Below are positions 31,591 through 39,759 of a DNA stretch of 64,000 nt, one piece after another (the first letter of the stretch is position 1; each line of letters opens with the position of its first letter). The translations under genes and the position numbers were made by a program. Source of the stretch: S015-6 sp964479535 (lineage in GTDB: Bacteria; Desulfobacterota; DSWW01); NCBI GenBank assembly GCA_964479535.1, contig CAYZMM010000003.1, positions 1-64,000 of the forward strand. Reading direction: 5' to 3'. A model generated the notes under the pieces. It was not told the origin of the DNA, did not search any database, and was given only the letters and a program-made list of their open reading frames with translations.

Positions 31591-32139
31591 TCACGGTCCC
31601 AGGAATTCGACCCCCCCGGTGAACCGGAAAATCAAGAGGAAGAAGAGCAGCTGCACCACCCACCCGATGAAGACCACGCCGGCGGCCCGCAGCGTGCTCT
31701 CGTAGTCGAGGGCCTGCCGAACCGCGATCACCATGGCGAGCAGCATCCAGAACGAGGCCGCAAAGAACACGAAGACCCGCAGGAACGGAACCACTCCCAG
31801 AACCCGGATCAGGCCGGGAGAGGCGGAGAACCCGATGGTTCTCAGCACCTGACCGAAATCCGCCTCCGTCTTCCGTGTTCCCAGGACCCGCGTGCCGATC
31901 AAGTAGGTCAGGAAGGCCCAGAGCACCCAGGCCAGCAAGGCAGACAGGATGCCGGCAAGGAGGCCGGCCAGGAAGCCCATCCCGGTTCCTCCGATGGAGC
32001 CGATACCCCCGGCGACCGAGGCGAGCAGAACGACGGCGGCCGCCTGGACCGTGGCCGACCGGTCCGCCTCCACCTCTTCGTAGAGCCCTGCGTCCAGCTG
32101 CGCCGCTCTCACCATTCTGTTCACCAGCGTGTTGCCCAT
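31591..32139 (-). CDS. Yip1-domain membrane protein
   Basis: This 182-residue protein has five predicted transmembrane helices after a cytoplasmic N-terminus (MVRAAQLDAGLYEEVEADRSATVQAA). The pattern, with a YLIGTRVLGTRKTEADFGQVLRTIGFSASPGLI loop between helices, is typical of the Yip1 family. The N-terminal half is glycine-rich (GGIGSIGGTGMGFLAG). The ATG at 32139 has GGAGGGAG. It is first in a four-gene operon behind a sigma-54 promoter. Confidence 0.85.
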   Translation of the reverse strand: MGNTLVNRMVRAAQLDAGLYEEVEADRSATVQAAAVVLLASVAGGIGSIGGTGMGFLAGLLAGILSALLAWVLWAFLTYLIGTRVLGTRKTEADFGQVLRTIGFSASPGLIRVLGVVPFLRVFVFFAASFWMLLAMVIAVRQALDYESTLRAAGVVFIGWVVQLLFFLLIFRFTGGVEFLGP

Positions 32140-32185
32140 CTTCTCCCTCCTGTTCTCATGTTTTCGCCACATCGTTTCAGACGAC

Positions 32186-32202
32186 TGCAAAAGAGGGGCC
32201 AA
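32186..32202 (-). promoter_or_regulatory. Sigma-54 promoter for the Yip1-PRPP synthetase-PEBP operon
   Basis: On the minus strand TTGGCCCCTCTTTTGCA has GG-N10-GC spacing and a perfect -12 TTGC, 47 bp upstream of the Yip1 start codon. Confidence 0.75.
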
Positions 32203-32252
32203 ATCACAGGCCCCGGGCGTTCACCCCCGGAGGGATCTGCCTGTCCCGGGCC

Positions 32253-32309
32253 TGCGCACATCCTGCACAGAGTTCGGGGCTTCTCCCCATTTTGTGCAGG
32301 CAAGGTACA
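32253..32309. promoter_or_regulatory. Two TGTGC-N7-GCACA-type sites between divergent sigma-54 promoters
   Basis: TGCGC-ACATCCT-GCACA (32253-32269) and TGTGC-AGGCAAG-GTACA (32293-32309) each have one mismatch. They are 40 bp apart, about four helical turns, and lie centrally in the 303-bp gap between the Yip1 and DJ-1 genes. The gap holds no other gene. Confidence 0.75.
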
Positions 32310-32385
32310 GGGCCACCCCGTTGCCCCACGCGGATCCCAACGAAAACAGGAACGGAGTTCGGCGCGAGGACGTTCCCGGGGTGAG

Positions 32386-32402
32386 TGGCACTTCGTTTGC
32401 AC
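32386..32402 (+). promoter_or_regulatory. Sigma-54 promoter for DJ-1 and the radical SAM gene
   Basis: TGGCACTTCGTTTGCAC is a perfect TGGCAC-N5-TTGC match, 41 bp upstream of the ATG at 32443. Confidence 0.88.
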
Positions 32403-32442
32403 CTTCAACCGTACTTCAACCGATCAACAGGAGGGACATTCC

Positions 32443-32961
32443 ATGCCACTTACCGGGAAGAACATCGCACTGTTCGTGGCCGACATCTTCGAGGACCTCG
32501 AATTCTGGTACCCCTACTACCGCCTGCGTGAGGAGGGGGCCGACATCGTCGTCGTCGGACCGAAAAGGGATTCCTACACGGGCAAGCGGGGGCTGCCCGC
32601 CCATGCAGACCAGGCGATCGAGGCCGTGAAGCCGGACGAGTTCCACGCCCTGATCATTCCCGGCGGCTACGCGCCGGACCACATGCGAAGGGTTCCGGAG
32701 ATGATCACCTTCGTGAAGGAGATGCACGCCGGCGGCAAGCCGGTGGCCGCCATCTGCCACGCGGGGTGGATGCTCGCCTCGGCCGACATCGTCCGCGGCA
32801 AGCGGGTCACGAGCTTCTTCGCCATCAAGGACGACCTCGTCAACGCCGGCGCGGAGTGGGTGGACAAGGAGGTGGTCGTCGACGACAAGATCATCACCTC
32901 ACGGACACCGGACGACCTGCCCGCCTTCTGCAGGGCGATCATCGAGAGCCTCGGGAGCTAG
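32443..32961 (+). CDS. DJ-1/PfpI family protein (YhbO/PH1704-like)
   Basis: This 172-residue protein carries the nucleophile elbow AICHAGWML (Cys near residue 107), the conserved Glu in IFEDLEFWYP and the PGGYAPDHMR motif. These match stress-induced PfpI/YhbO members associated with glyoxalase, deglycase or protease activity. The Cys-His-Glu elements are intact. It is 2 bp from the radical SAM gene, so the two are co-translated. Confidence 0.92.
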   Translation: MPLTGKNIALFVADIFEDLEFWYPYYRLREEGADIVVVGPKRDSYTGKRGLPAHADQAIEAVKPDEFHALIIPGGYAPDHMRRVPEMITFVKEMHAGGKPVAAICHAGWMLASADIVRGKRVTSFFAIKDDLVNAGAEWVDKEVVVDDKIITSRTPDDLPAFCRAIIESLGS

Positions 32962-32963
32962 GT

Positions 32964-34001
32964 GTGCGGGAAGCGATGCTTTACGAGAGTCTCGAAGGGA
33001 ACGGGGTGCAGTGCTTCCTCTGCCGCCACCGCTGCCGGGTCGCCGAGGGGGAACGGGGGCTCTGCCGGGTGCGGGAGAACCGGGACGGAACGCTCTACTC
33101 GATCTTCTACGGCCGGCCCATCGCCCTCTCCACGGACCCGATCGAGAAGAAGCCCCTCTACCACTTCCTGCCGGGAACCACGTCCCTGTCCCTGGCCACG
33201 CTCGGGTGCAACTTCCAGTGCGAGTTCTGCCAGAACTGGGACATCTCCCAGTACGGCAGGCTGAGCTCCTACCGCGAGGGGGACGCACGACGCCGGATCC
33301 CGCCCGAAGAAGTGGTCGCGGAAGCGGAGAGCGGGCGGTGCGCGTCCATCTCCTACACCTACAGCGAGCCGACCATCTTCTTCGAGTACGCCCACGACAT
33401 CGGCCTGCTGGCTAGGGAGCGGGGCATCCGGAACGTGTTCGTCACCAACGGGTACATGTCCCCGGAAGCGGTCGAGGCGTCCACCGTCTTCCTGGACGCG
33501 GCGAACGTGGACCTGAAGGCCTTCCGCAGAGAGACGTACAGGAGGCTGATCAAGGGCGATCTCGAAGGGGTGCTCGACTCGATCCGGCGGCTTCACGCAA
33601 AGGGGGTCTGGCTGGAGGTCACGACCCTCGTGGTGCCCGGGATGAACGATTCGCCCGGAGAACTGGCCGACATGGCCGCGTTCATCGCAGACGTGGATCC
33701 CTCCATTCCGTGGCACATCAGCCGCTTTCACCCGGATCACCAATTCACCGACCGGCCGCCCACCCCGCTCGAGACCCTGGAGCTGGCGTACAGGGCCGGT
33801 CTGGACGCCGGCCTCGCGCACGTGTACGTGGGCAACGTGCCCGGGCACCCCTCCGACGACACCGCCTGCGCCCAATGCAAGGAAACACTGATCCGGCGGG
33901 AAGGGTTTCGCGTGAGGGAGAACCGTATCGGTCCGGAGGGCGACTGTCCCGGCTGCGGCAAACCGGTGGCCGGCGTGTTCTCTACGACTCTTTCCGACTG
34001 A
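32964..34001 (+). CDS. amrS: AmmeMemoRadiSam-type radical SAM enzyme (AmrS-like)
   Basis: This 345-residue enzyme has an N-terminal cysteine segment (CFLCRHRCRVAEGERGLCRVRENRDG) and the radical SAM cluster motif in LGCNFQCEFCQNWDIS (CxxxCxxC). A partial barrel follows (ISYTYSEPTIFFEY, VFVTNGYMSPEAV), and the C-terminus carries CAQCKETLIRREG and DCPGCGKPV Cys pairs. It is close to AmrS and pyruvate-formate-lyase-activating-like enzymes. The usual AmrA (AMMECR1) and AmrB (Memo) partners are absent here. I chose GTG 32964 with GGGAG; ATG 32976 is an alternative. Confidence 0.88.
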   Translation: MREAMLYESLEGNGVQCFLCRHRCRVAEGERGLCRVRENRDGTLYSIFYGRPIALSTDPIEKKPLYHFLPGTTSLSLATLGCNFQCEFCQNWDISQYGRLSSYREGDARRRIPPEEVVAEAESGRCASISYTYSEPTIFFEYAHDIGLLARERGIRNVFVTNGYMSPEAVEASTVFLDAANVDLKAFRRETYRRLIKGDLEGVLDSIRRLHAKGVWLEVTTLVVPGMNDSPGELADMAAFIADVDPSIPWHISRFHPDHQFTDRPPTPLETLELAYRAGLDAGLAHVYVGNVPGHPSDDTACAQCKETLIRREGFRVRENRIGPEGDCPGCGKPVAGVFSTTLSD

Positions 34002-34037
34002 TCCTGTGACGGTCAACCGGCCCCACCGCTGCCGGGA

Positions 34038-34706
34038 TCAGGATTCACCGTCCCCGGCCTGTTTCGGCTGCCACCTCTCGGTCAGGTCGGCCATGTTGCC
34101 GCTGTGGGTCAGGATGACGACCTCGTCCCCCTTGCGAAGCTTCGCTTCGTCGTCCAGGAGGGCGAAGCGGCCGTCGCGGTAATAGCAGATCGCCTTTGCG
34201 TCCTTTGGCAGGTCCAGTTCGCCGACCCCCTTCCCCTTCTCCTCGTCCACGGTGAAGGAGAAGAACCTCGCCTCTCCCTTGATCACCGTGGTCAGCTCCA
34301 GGATGTCCAGGCCCTCCACCATGTCGGCCAGGTAACGGCTGATGGTGCGGGAGGGAAGGATCGTGTCCTCCAGCTTCAGCTCGCGGCAGATCCCCTCGAA
34401 TTCCGGGTCCTCGATGCTCAGGATGACCCGCTTGAAGCCGAGAGACCGGCCCACCAGGCTCGCGATCAGGTTCGCCTGGTCGCTGTCGGTGAGGCAGAAG
34501 AGCACGTCGGTCTGCTCCGGGCCCACCTCGCGCAGGATGGGCGGCGAGCTTCCGTCTCCGTGCAGGAAGCTGCAGTCCAGCCTGTCGGAGAGATCGTCGA
34601 TCTTCTCTTTCGACCTCTCGATGACGATAACCTCGTGGCCTCTTTCGATGAGGAGTTCCGCGGTTCTCTCGGTGGTTTCGCCGGCACCCACAAATGCGAT
34701 TCTCAT
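34038..34706 (-). CDS. trkA: TrkA-like potassium uptake regulatory subunit
   Basis: This 222-residue protein has one RCK N-terminal Rossmann domain (MRIAFVGAGETTERTAELLIERGHEVIVIERSKEKI; GDGSSPPILREVG; DVLFCLTDSDQANL) and one RCK C-terminal domain (ELDLPKDAKAICYYRDGRFALL, LRKGDEVVILT). The NAD(H) loop GAGETT is a variant of GxGxxG. It binds nucleotides and gates the TrkH channel whose gene ends 5 bp upstream. An AGGAGG is 11 bp from the ATG at 34706. Confidence 0.9.
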   Translation of the reverse strand: MRIAFVGAGETTERTAELLIERGHEVIVIERSKEKIDDLSDRLDCSFLHGDGSSPPILREVGPEQTDVLFCLTDSDQANLIASLVGRSLGFKRVILSIEDPEFEGICRELKLEDTILPSRTISRYLADMVEGLDILELTTVIKGEARFFSFTVDEEKGKGVGELDLPKDAKAICYYRDGRFALLDDEAKLRKGDEVVILTHSGNMADLTERWQPKQAGDGES

Positions 34707-34711
34707 GGCCT

Positions 34712-36169
34712 TCACAACCTCCTTCCCACCCACGTTCCGGGGGTGATCATCACGAGCCAGGCAAGGATCTCGAGCCTTCCCAGGAGCATGTCCGCACAGA
34801 GGACCCCCTTGAGAAGGGCCGGGATCTCCGGGCCGGCCACGCCCACGGAAAGCCCGACCGTCCCCGTGGCCGACACGACTTCGAAAAGGGAATCCATCGG
34901 GTCGTACCCCATCAGCAGGAAGGGCAGCCAGGAGAGAAGGATGACGGTGACGAACAGCAGGATGACAAGCAGTGCTTCCTGCACCTCCGACTCCCCCAGC
35001 CTCCGGCCCGCCATCTGAGGGGCGACGACCGCATGCCTGCTGGCGGCCGCCCGCCGGAGCACCACCGACAGGATGCTCAGCACGATCAGCACGCGCAGAA
35101 TCTTCACGCCTCCCGCCGTGGAGCCCACACCACCCCCCACGGCCATGGCCAGGATCAGCAGAAGCTTCGAAGAACCGTGGAGCTCTGCGAGATCCATGCT
35201 CGAGAACCCCGCCGTGGTCTGGGCCGAGAAGGCGAGGATGGGCGCATGGTGCAGCGCATCGTTCCACCCCATTCCCGACGAAGCCACGAGGCAACCGCCG
35301 AGCGCCAGCGTGACGGCCGTTCCCATCACCAGGAGGCCGGCGATCTGCGGAGCGTCCCTGGTGGGTCGTCGAACCCTTCGGTAGCGCCTGTGATAGAAAC
35401 CCAGGGGAACCGCACCTGCCAGACAGACCAGGATGACGGAGAAGCGCACCCCCGGACCGCCCAGGGCGGCCAGGCCGGCGTCGTGCGGGGCGAACCCCCC
35501 CGTGGAGACGGAGGCCATGGTGTAGAGCAGGGCGTCGAAAGGCTCGGCTCCCAGGGCCAGCAGAAGCAACACCCCCGCCCCGGTCAGCGCGGCATAGATG
35601 ACCAGCACGCGGCGCGCATGGGCCTTCGTTCCGCCTACCAGGTCCTCTTCCTGCTCTTCGGTGACGGCCAGCCGCTTCGCCGTCATCCCCGGCCTGAAGA
35701 GCAGGGCGAGCGACAGGACCACGATTCCCAGGCCTCCGTACCACTGCATCCAGGCACGGGCGAAGAGAAACGTTCCGGGCATGCCCTCCACGCTCGCCAG
35801 GGTGCTGAGCCCGGTGGTGGTCGCCCCGGAGATCGCTTCGAAGAGGGCATCGGCAAAGCTGAGCCCGGATCCCATGATCGGAAAGGCCATGACCAGCGGG
35901 GTGAAGAGGAACATGGCGGCCACGAGGACCATCGCCTCGTTGACCTGTACGTCGGAGGGGGCGTGCATTCTGCCGAGAGGCCCGCCCAGGGCTGCCAATG
36001 CGGCAATGACGACGGCGTATCGAGCCGCGATGTGCGTCTCACCGTGGAGAAGGGACACGGCCAGCGGAAAAAGCGTCAATGCCGCGACCACCAGGCAGAG
36101 CTGTCCGAAGTACTTGCCCAGCACGGAGAAACGCACGGCGTAACGGAGACCGGCCGCCTGGGTTGGCAC
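34712..36169 (-). CDS. trkH: TrkH-family potassium transporter
   Basis: This 485-residue membrane protein has four pore-loop segments: SGATTTGLST, ASVSTGGFAP, SAQTTAGFSS and SATGTVGLSVG, each with the filter glycine. About ten transmembrane helices surround them. With TrkA it mediates K+ uptake. A TGTGC-N7-GCACA dyad lies 57 bp upstream, but without a clean sigma-54 promoter. K+ uptake pairs naturally with the trehalose genes in an osmotic or desiccation response, which is inference. Confidence 0.9.
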   Translation of the reverse strand: MPTQAAGLRYAVRFSVLGKYFGQLCLVVAALTLFPLAVSLLHGETHIAARYAVVIAALAALGGPLGRMHAPSDVQVNEAMVLVAAMFLFTPLVMAFPIMGSGLSFADALFEAISGATTTGLSTLASVEGMPGTFLFARAWMQWYGGLGIVVLSLALLFRPGMTAKRLAVTEEQEEDLVGGTKAHARRVLVIYAALTGAGVLLLLALGAEPFDALLYTMASVSTGGFAPHDAGLAALGGPGVRFSVILVCLAGAVPLGFYHRRYRRVRRPTRDAPQIAGLLVMGTAVTLALGGCLVASSGMGWNDALHHAPILAFSAQTTAGFSSMDLAELHGSSKLLLILAMAVGGGVGSTAGGVKILRVLIVLSILSVVLRRAAASRHAVVAPQMAGRRLGESEVQEALLVILLFVTVILLSWLPFLLMGYDPMDSLFEVVSATGTVGLSVGVAGPEIPALLKGVLCADMLLGRLEILAWLVMITPGTWVGRRL

Positions 36170-36225
36170 GGTTCACCCCTTCTTCCTCTCGGTCATCCTT
36201 TAAAAGGCGAAAACCGTCGCTGAAC

Positions 36226-36242
36226 TGTGCCATTCATGCACA
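36226..36242. promoter_or_regulatory. Perfect TGTGC-N7-GCACA dyad upstream of trkH
   Basis: TGTGC-CATTCAT-GCACA matches the consensus at all ten positions. On the minus strand TGGCACAGTTCAGC overlaps it with GG and GC only 9 bp apart, so a functional sigma-54 promoter is not supported. Confidence 0.6.
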
Positions 36243-36317
36243 GACCGGCATTCGAGGGTGCACAAAAGAGATCCTTTTCGCCGGAGACGAAGAACGTGAG
36301 GCGCGCGGCCACACACT

Positions 36318-36698
36318 CTACCCCTGCTCCCGGATCGCCTCGGCCAGCTCCTTCTTGCTCATCTTGCTGCGTCCCTGGATGTCCATTTCCTTCGCCAGCT
36401 CGTAGAGTTCCTTTTTCGAGAGGCGACCCGGCGGTTTCTTCGCTCCACGACCGGGCTCGGCCGGGGGCTGCTCTCCTCCGCGGATCTTCTCCTCCACAGA
36501 TCGGATCGAAGAGCGGATGAACGCCACCGCCTCCCGCAGGGTCTCTTGAACCTCCCGGCGCAGTTCCCGCCCGTTCTCCGGGCTCAGCACTTCAGCGGCC
36601 GTCTCCTTCAATCCTGCAAGGGTCTCGCGGATCTTCGCCACCATCCCCTCGGTCCATTCACGTACTCTTTCCTTCTGATTCTCTTCTCTCTCTGCCAT
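36318..36698 (-). CDS. Rho-N/SAP-like domain protein
   Basis: This 126-residue, highly charged protein has an N-terminal amphipathic helix region (about 1-75) and, after a Pro/Gly/Lys linker, a C-terminal Rho N-terminal-like or SAP-type helical domain (LSKKELYELAKEMDIQGRSKMSKKELAEAIREQ) expected to bind nucleic acid. There is no signal peptide. It stands alone between trkH and the rhodanese operon. A 282-bp gap upstream (36699-36980) shows no gene or clear promoter. Confidence 0.8.
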   Translation of the reverse strand: MAEREENQKERVREWTEGMVAKIRETLAGLKETAAEVLSPENGRELRREVQETLREAVAFIRSSIRSVEEKIRGGEQPPAEPGRGAKKPPGRLSKKELYELAKEMDIQGRSKMSKKELAEAIREQG

Positions 36699-36980
36699 CG
36701 GACTCCTCCCATCCTTCGGGACTGGTTTCCGAATTCCTCATCCGTTGTTTAGATGCTCCTCCCGAGGCTCTTGACTGACCAACCTCCCTGCCCGACTGAA
36801 TCCCAAGGCACATGGCACCCGGATGGGCCGACCATCTGGTGGGCGATGGTTCGGGCGCCAGGAGATCGAGACATCGGGGGATTTCGTGACCGTCGCCTGA
36901 TGGCTGGAAGGCAACCAGCCCAGCGTGCCCGCTCCGCGGCCCACGGCACGGGGCGGTAACGGGTCACGCTGGGAAGCATC

Positions 36981-38372
36981 TCATGTCTCGTTGCCCTTCA
37001 GGACCGGGCAGCCGACGGAAGAACAGGCCGCCATGGAGCCCAGGCTGTCCTCCACATCCTCGAAGCCGTTCCGGACCAGAATCGAGGCCGCGATGATCGC
37101 CCGCCGGCCGCTGCCGCAGAAGGTGGTCACGGGCTTGTTCCGGGGGATCTCGTCCAGCCGGTCCGGCAGCTCACCGAGAAAGACGTGTTTGGCTTCTGGA
37201 AGGCGCGCTTCCTGGAATTCTTCCCTCTTTCTCACGTCGAGGAGGGTGAAGTCTTCCTTCTTCTCGATTCGCTGCACAAGCTCGTGGGCGGTCACCGCCG
37301 GAATCCGGGAGTAGGGACGGCCGCTGATCTCCCAGGCATGGAGGCCCTCTTCCAGAAAGCCCGCGACCCTGTCGTAGCCCAGCCGCAGAAGATGGCGCAC
37401 CGCCGTGTCCACGTCTTCGTGTTTGTGCACCACGAGCCCGATATCCTGATCGTAAGAAAGGAACCACCCTGCATAGGCCGGGACCATGCCCAAGGGAATC
37501 GCGAGACTACCCGGGATGAAAGCACCCGCAATCGCCTCCGGGCTGCGGGTGTCCAGAACGGTCATTCCTCTTTCCATGGCCCGTTCGATCTCTCCCGGGC
37601 CGAAGGGCTGGGGGTTGGGGATTCCATTCAGAGGCGGTGCCCCTTCCAGATTGTATTTCTCCATCCGCCGGAAATAGGGCGGCTGGTAGTGCTGCTCGTT
37701 CACCTTCCGCTCGATGAAGGCTTCCCGGTCGGTCAGTTGAAGAACCGGATTGTGTCTTCTCTCGTAACCGAGGCTCGAGAATTCCCTCGAAGCCATCCCG
37801 CCGCCGCAGACCGATCCGGCGCCGTGAGCGGGATAGAGCAGCACGTGATCCCCCAGGGGCAGGAGCTTCTCGAAGATGCTGTTGTAGAGCAGGCCGGCCA
37901 CCTTTTCCGCCTCCTCGGGGAAGAAGTCGGTCCTGCCCACGTCGCCGATGAACAGGGCGTCTCCCGTAAAAACCGCCACCGCCTCCTCCTGACCGAACTC
38001 GCTATCCGACAGGGCCAGCGATATGCTCTCATAGGTGTGCCCGGGCGTTTCGAGCACCTTGAGCGAGAGGGCTCCCACATCGAAGGTGTCCCCCTCGGAT
38101 ACGGCCTTCCCGTAATGGAAATCGAGCGCCCCGCCGTGGTAGATCTCGGCGCCGGTGCGCCGCGACAACTCAGTGGAGCCGATGACGTAGTCCTCGTTCC
38201 GGTGCGTCTCGAAGATGTGCGTGATGGCCGCCCCGTGCTCGTGGGCGATCTGCACATAGATTTCGCAGTCCCGACGCGGGTCGATCACCGCCGCCTTTCC
38301 TCCGTCCCCGACGATATAGGAGATGTGGGCAAGACCTTCCGACCGGACCGCCTCCAAGAACATGTCACTCAT
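36981..38372 (-). CDS. MBL-fold/rhodanese fusion (persulfide dioxygenase-like)
   Basis: This 463-residue protein has an N-terminal MBL domain (1-240) and two rhodanese-like domains. The metal motif reads ETHRNEDYVIGS instead of HxHxDH, so only part of the dinuclear site survives. LETPGHTYESIS, FTGDALFIGDVGRTDF and PAHGAGSVCGGG follow the persulfide-dioxygenase layout. The first rhodanese repeat is inactive; the second has a CGSGRRA loop with Cys. A final AACSSVGCPV adds two more Cys. It overlaps the yeeE-type gene by 4 bp, forming a sulfur-trafficking operon. Confidence 0.88.
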   Translation of the reverse strand: MSDMFLEAVRSEGLAHISYIVGDGGKAAVIDPRRDCEIYVQIAHEHGAAITHIFETHRNEDYVIGSTELSRRTGAEIYHGGALDFHYGKAVSEGDTFDVGALSLKVLETPGHTYESISLALSDSEFGQEEAVAVFTGDALFIGDVGRTDFFPEEAEKVAGLLYNSIFEKLLPLGDHVLLYPAHGAGSVCGGGMASREFSSLGYERRHNPVLQLTDREAFIERKVNEQHYQPPYFRRMEKYNLEGAPPLNGIPNPQPFGPGEIERAMERGMTVLDTRSPEAIAGAFIPGSLAIPLGMVPAYAGWFLSYDQDIGLVVHKHEDVDTAVRHLLRLGYDRVAGFLEEGLHAWEISGRPYSRIPAVTAHELVQRIEKKEDFTLLDVRKREEFQEARLPEAKHVFLGELPDRLDEIPRNKPVTTFCGSGRRAIIAASILVRNGFEDVEDSLGSMAACSSVGCPVLKGNET

Positions 38373-38929
38373 TTCTCTTTCTCCCTGTTTCCTGTTCGTA
38401 ATGAATCAAAAGTTGTCGACAATATCAGGGCGATCGCAGCAAGGCCCGCGATCCAACCCCAGGGTGGGACACCGGCGAGATCGGGAAGCCGGACCGCGCC
38501 CCGATTCCCCCACACATCGACGATCGGGACCACCCAGCGGTACAGAGCGACGTAGGTTCCCGCGCCGGCCAACATGCCGACCAGACCGACCACGGCATCC
38601 CGGCGGCCTTCCCCGCATGCCGCGACCCCGGTGCCCGGACAATAACCGAGGACCGCCATCCCCGTGCCGAACAAAACCGCTCCCAGCAGAACACCCCCCG
38701 GCAGAAAGGGCTTCACGTGAAGGTTCGCAAGTCCAAGGGAAACCAGCACCTGGACGCCCGCCGACCCGACGACCACTGCGGTTCCCATTACCCTGAGCAC
38801 GGTCCAGTCCTTCAGCAGAAACTGCCCCACAATGACTTCGAATTTCGCGACCCGGCCTTTCTGAAGGAGGAATCCGAAGACCAGGCCCGAAAGGAGGCCG
38901 AGAAGCAATCGATGGAAAGGCTCAAACAT
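38369..38929 (-). CDS. YeeE/YedE-family membrane protein (half-size), copy 1
   Basis: This 186-residue membrane protein belongs to the YeeE/YedE (thiosulfate or sulfur transport) family. Its half-size form has four to five helices and conserved Cys in GYCPGTGVAACGEG. Such halves usually pair as two subunits. It overlaps the second half gene by 8 bp and the MBL-rhodanese gene by 4 bp, so it is co-translated with both. Confidence 0.88.
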   Translation of the reverse strand: MFEPFHRLLLGLLSGLVFGFLLQKGRVAKFEVIVGQFLLKDWTVLRVMGTAVVVGSAGVQVLVSLGLANLHVKPFLPGGVLLGAVLFGTGMAVLGYCPGTGVAACGEGRRDAVVGLVGMLAGAGTYVALYRWVVPIVDVWGNRGAVRLPDLAGVPPWGWIAGLAAIALILSTTFDSLRTGNREKEK

Positions 38930-39458
38930 GCCTTCTTCCCTCCCTCCCGTACAGGATGTGCGCCACCAGGATACCCGTCAGAAACAGTAAGGGTGTGAAG
39001 ACCCAGCTGGACAGGGCCAGTTGGAGGCTGCCGCTGATTCCGTGCCCGCTCGTGCAGCCCTTGGCCAGCCGGGCACCGAACAGCATCAGTGCGCCCCCGA
39101 AAAAGGCTCCCAGATATCGCCCTGCCACACTCCGCCCGAACCTCCATTCCCACAACGCCGGAACTCTTTCTCCGCAACGATCCCGGGAAAGGCTTGCGCT
39201 GAGATAGGCTCCGATGAACACACCGAGCACCAGCATCCACTCCCAGTCGACCATCGGCCGGTTTCCCTGCCGGAAGTAGAACAAGGTTCCGTCTGTCTGC
39301 TCCTGCACCGCCTTTGCTCCGAAAGCCGCGGTGTACTCCACGGCCGTCGTGATGCCGAGGGGGTGATCCGCCGTCAGGAATACGAACCAACTGAGGACCC
39401 CGATGCACGCTCCGACCGCATAGGGTGACCACGACTTGCTGCGTAAGGTCTCGACCAT
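38922..39458 (-). CDS. YeeE/YedE-family membrane protein (half-size), copy 2
   Basis: This 178-residue membrane protein complements copy 1. It contains the family motif KGCTSGHGISGSLQLALSSW with the conserved Cys and about four transmembrane helices. I start at ATG 39458; an ATG at 39476 is possible. It should import a reduced sulfur compound for the downstream MBL-rhodanese. The upstream 300 bp hold a decayed ORF (39469-39691). Confidence 0.88.
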   Translation of the reverse strand: MVETLRSKSWSPYAVGACIGVLSWFVFLTADHPLGITTAVEYTAAFGAKAVQEQTDGTLFYFRQGNRPMVDWEWMLVLGVFIGAYLSASLSRDRCGERVPALWEWRFGRSVAGRYLGAFFGGALMLFGARLAKGCTSGHGISGSLQLALSSWVFTPLLFLTGILVAHILYGREGRRHV

Positions 39459-39468
39459 TTTCTTCTCG

Positions 39469-39691
39469 CTCCTCATGCAACGGGGAATGGGCGCAGTGTT
39501 CCGTCCAGGCCACCACGAGGTCAGCACCGTAGACGTCCAGTCCCAGCCTTTCCGCCGCCTTCTCTGCTGTGCTGTGGATCCGGCCGGAAGCGTTCCTGAA
39601 GGATGGCGAACCCGACATTGCCTGAACGCAATTCCTGAAGGGCCTTGTTGAGGGAGGCACGGTTGCCGAAACCGGTTCCGAGCCCCTTCAT
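39469..39691 (-). pseudogene. Frameshifted small ORF upstream of yeeE
   Basis: From ATG 39691 (GGAGG 6 bp upstream) the frame reads MKGLGTGFGNRASLNKALQE and continues LRSGNVGFAILQ. Past a G pair near 39595 the sensible continuation NASGRIHSTAEKAAERLG with GADLVVAWTEHC is one frame off. Removing one G would join them. I do not recognise the family. The remainder of the 39459-39759 gap is empty. Confidence 0.45.
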
Positions 39692-39759
39692 CATCGCCTC
39701 CGGCTCTCCAAGCGAAAACCTTCCTGCGGCACGACCTGGCCGTTCGTCAGGCGGCCTTG

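Noticed and set aside
36170..36242. TGGCACAGTTCAGC on the minus strand upstream of trkH as a sigma-54 promoter
   Set aside because: GG and GC are 9 bp apart, not 10, and the -12 element is poor.
39490..39515. TGGACGGAACACTGC on the minus strand as a sigma-54 promoter for the yeeE operon
   Set aside because: Spacing is correct, but both elements deviate and it lies inside the decayed ORF without a nearby dyad.
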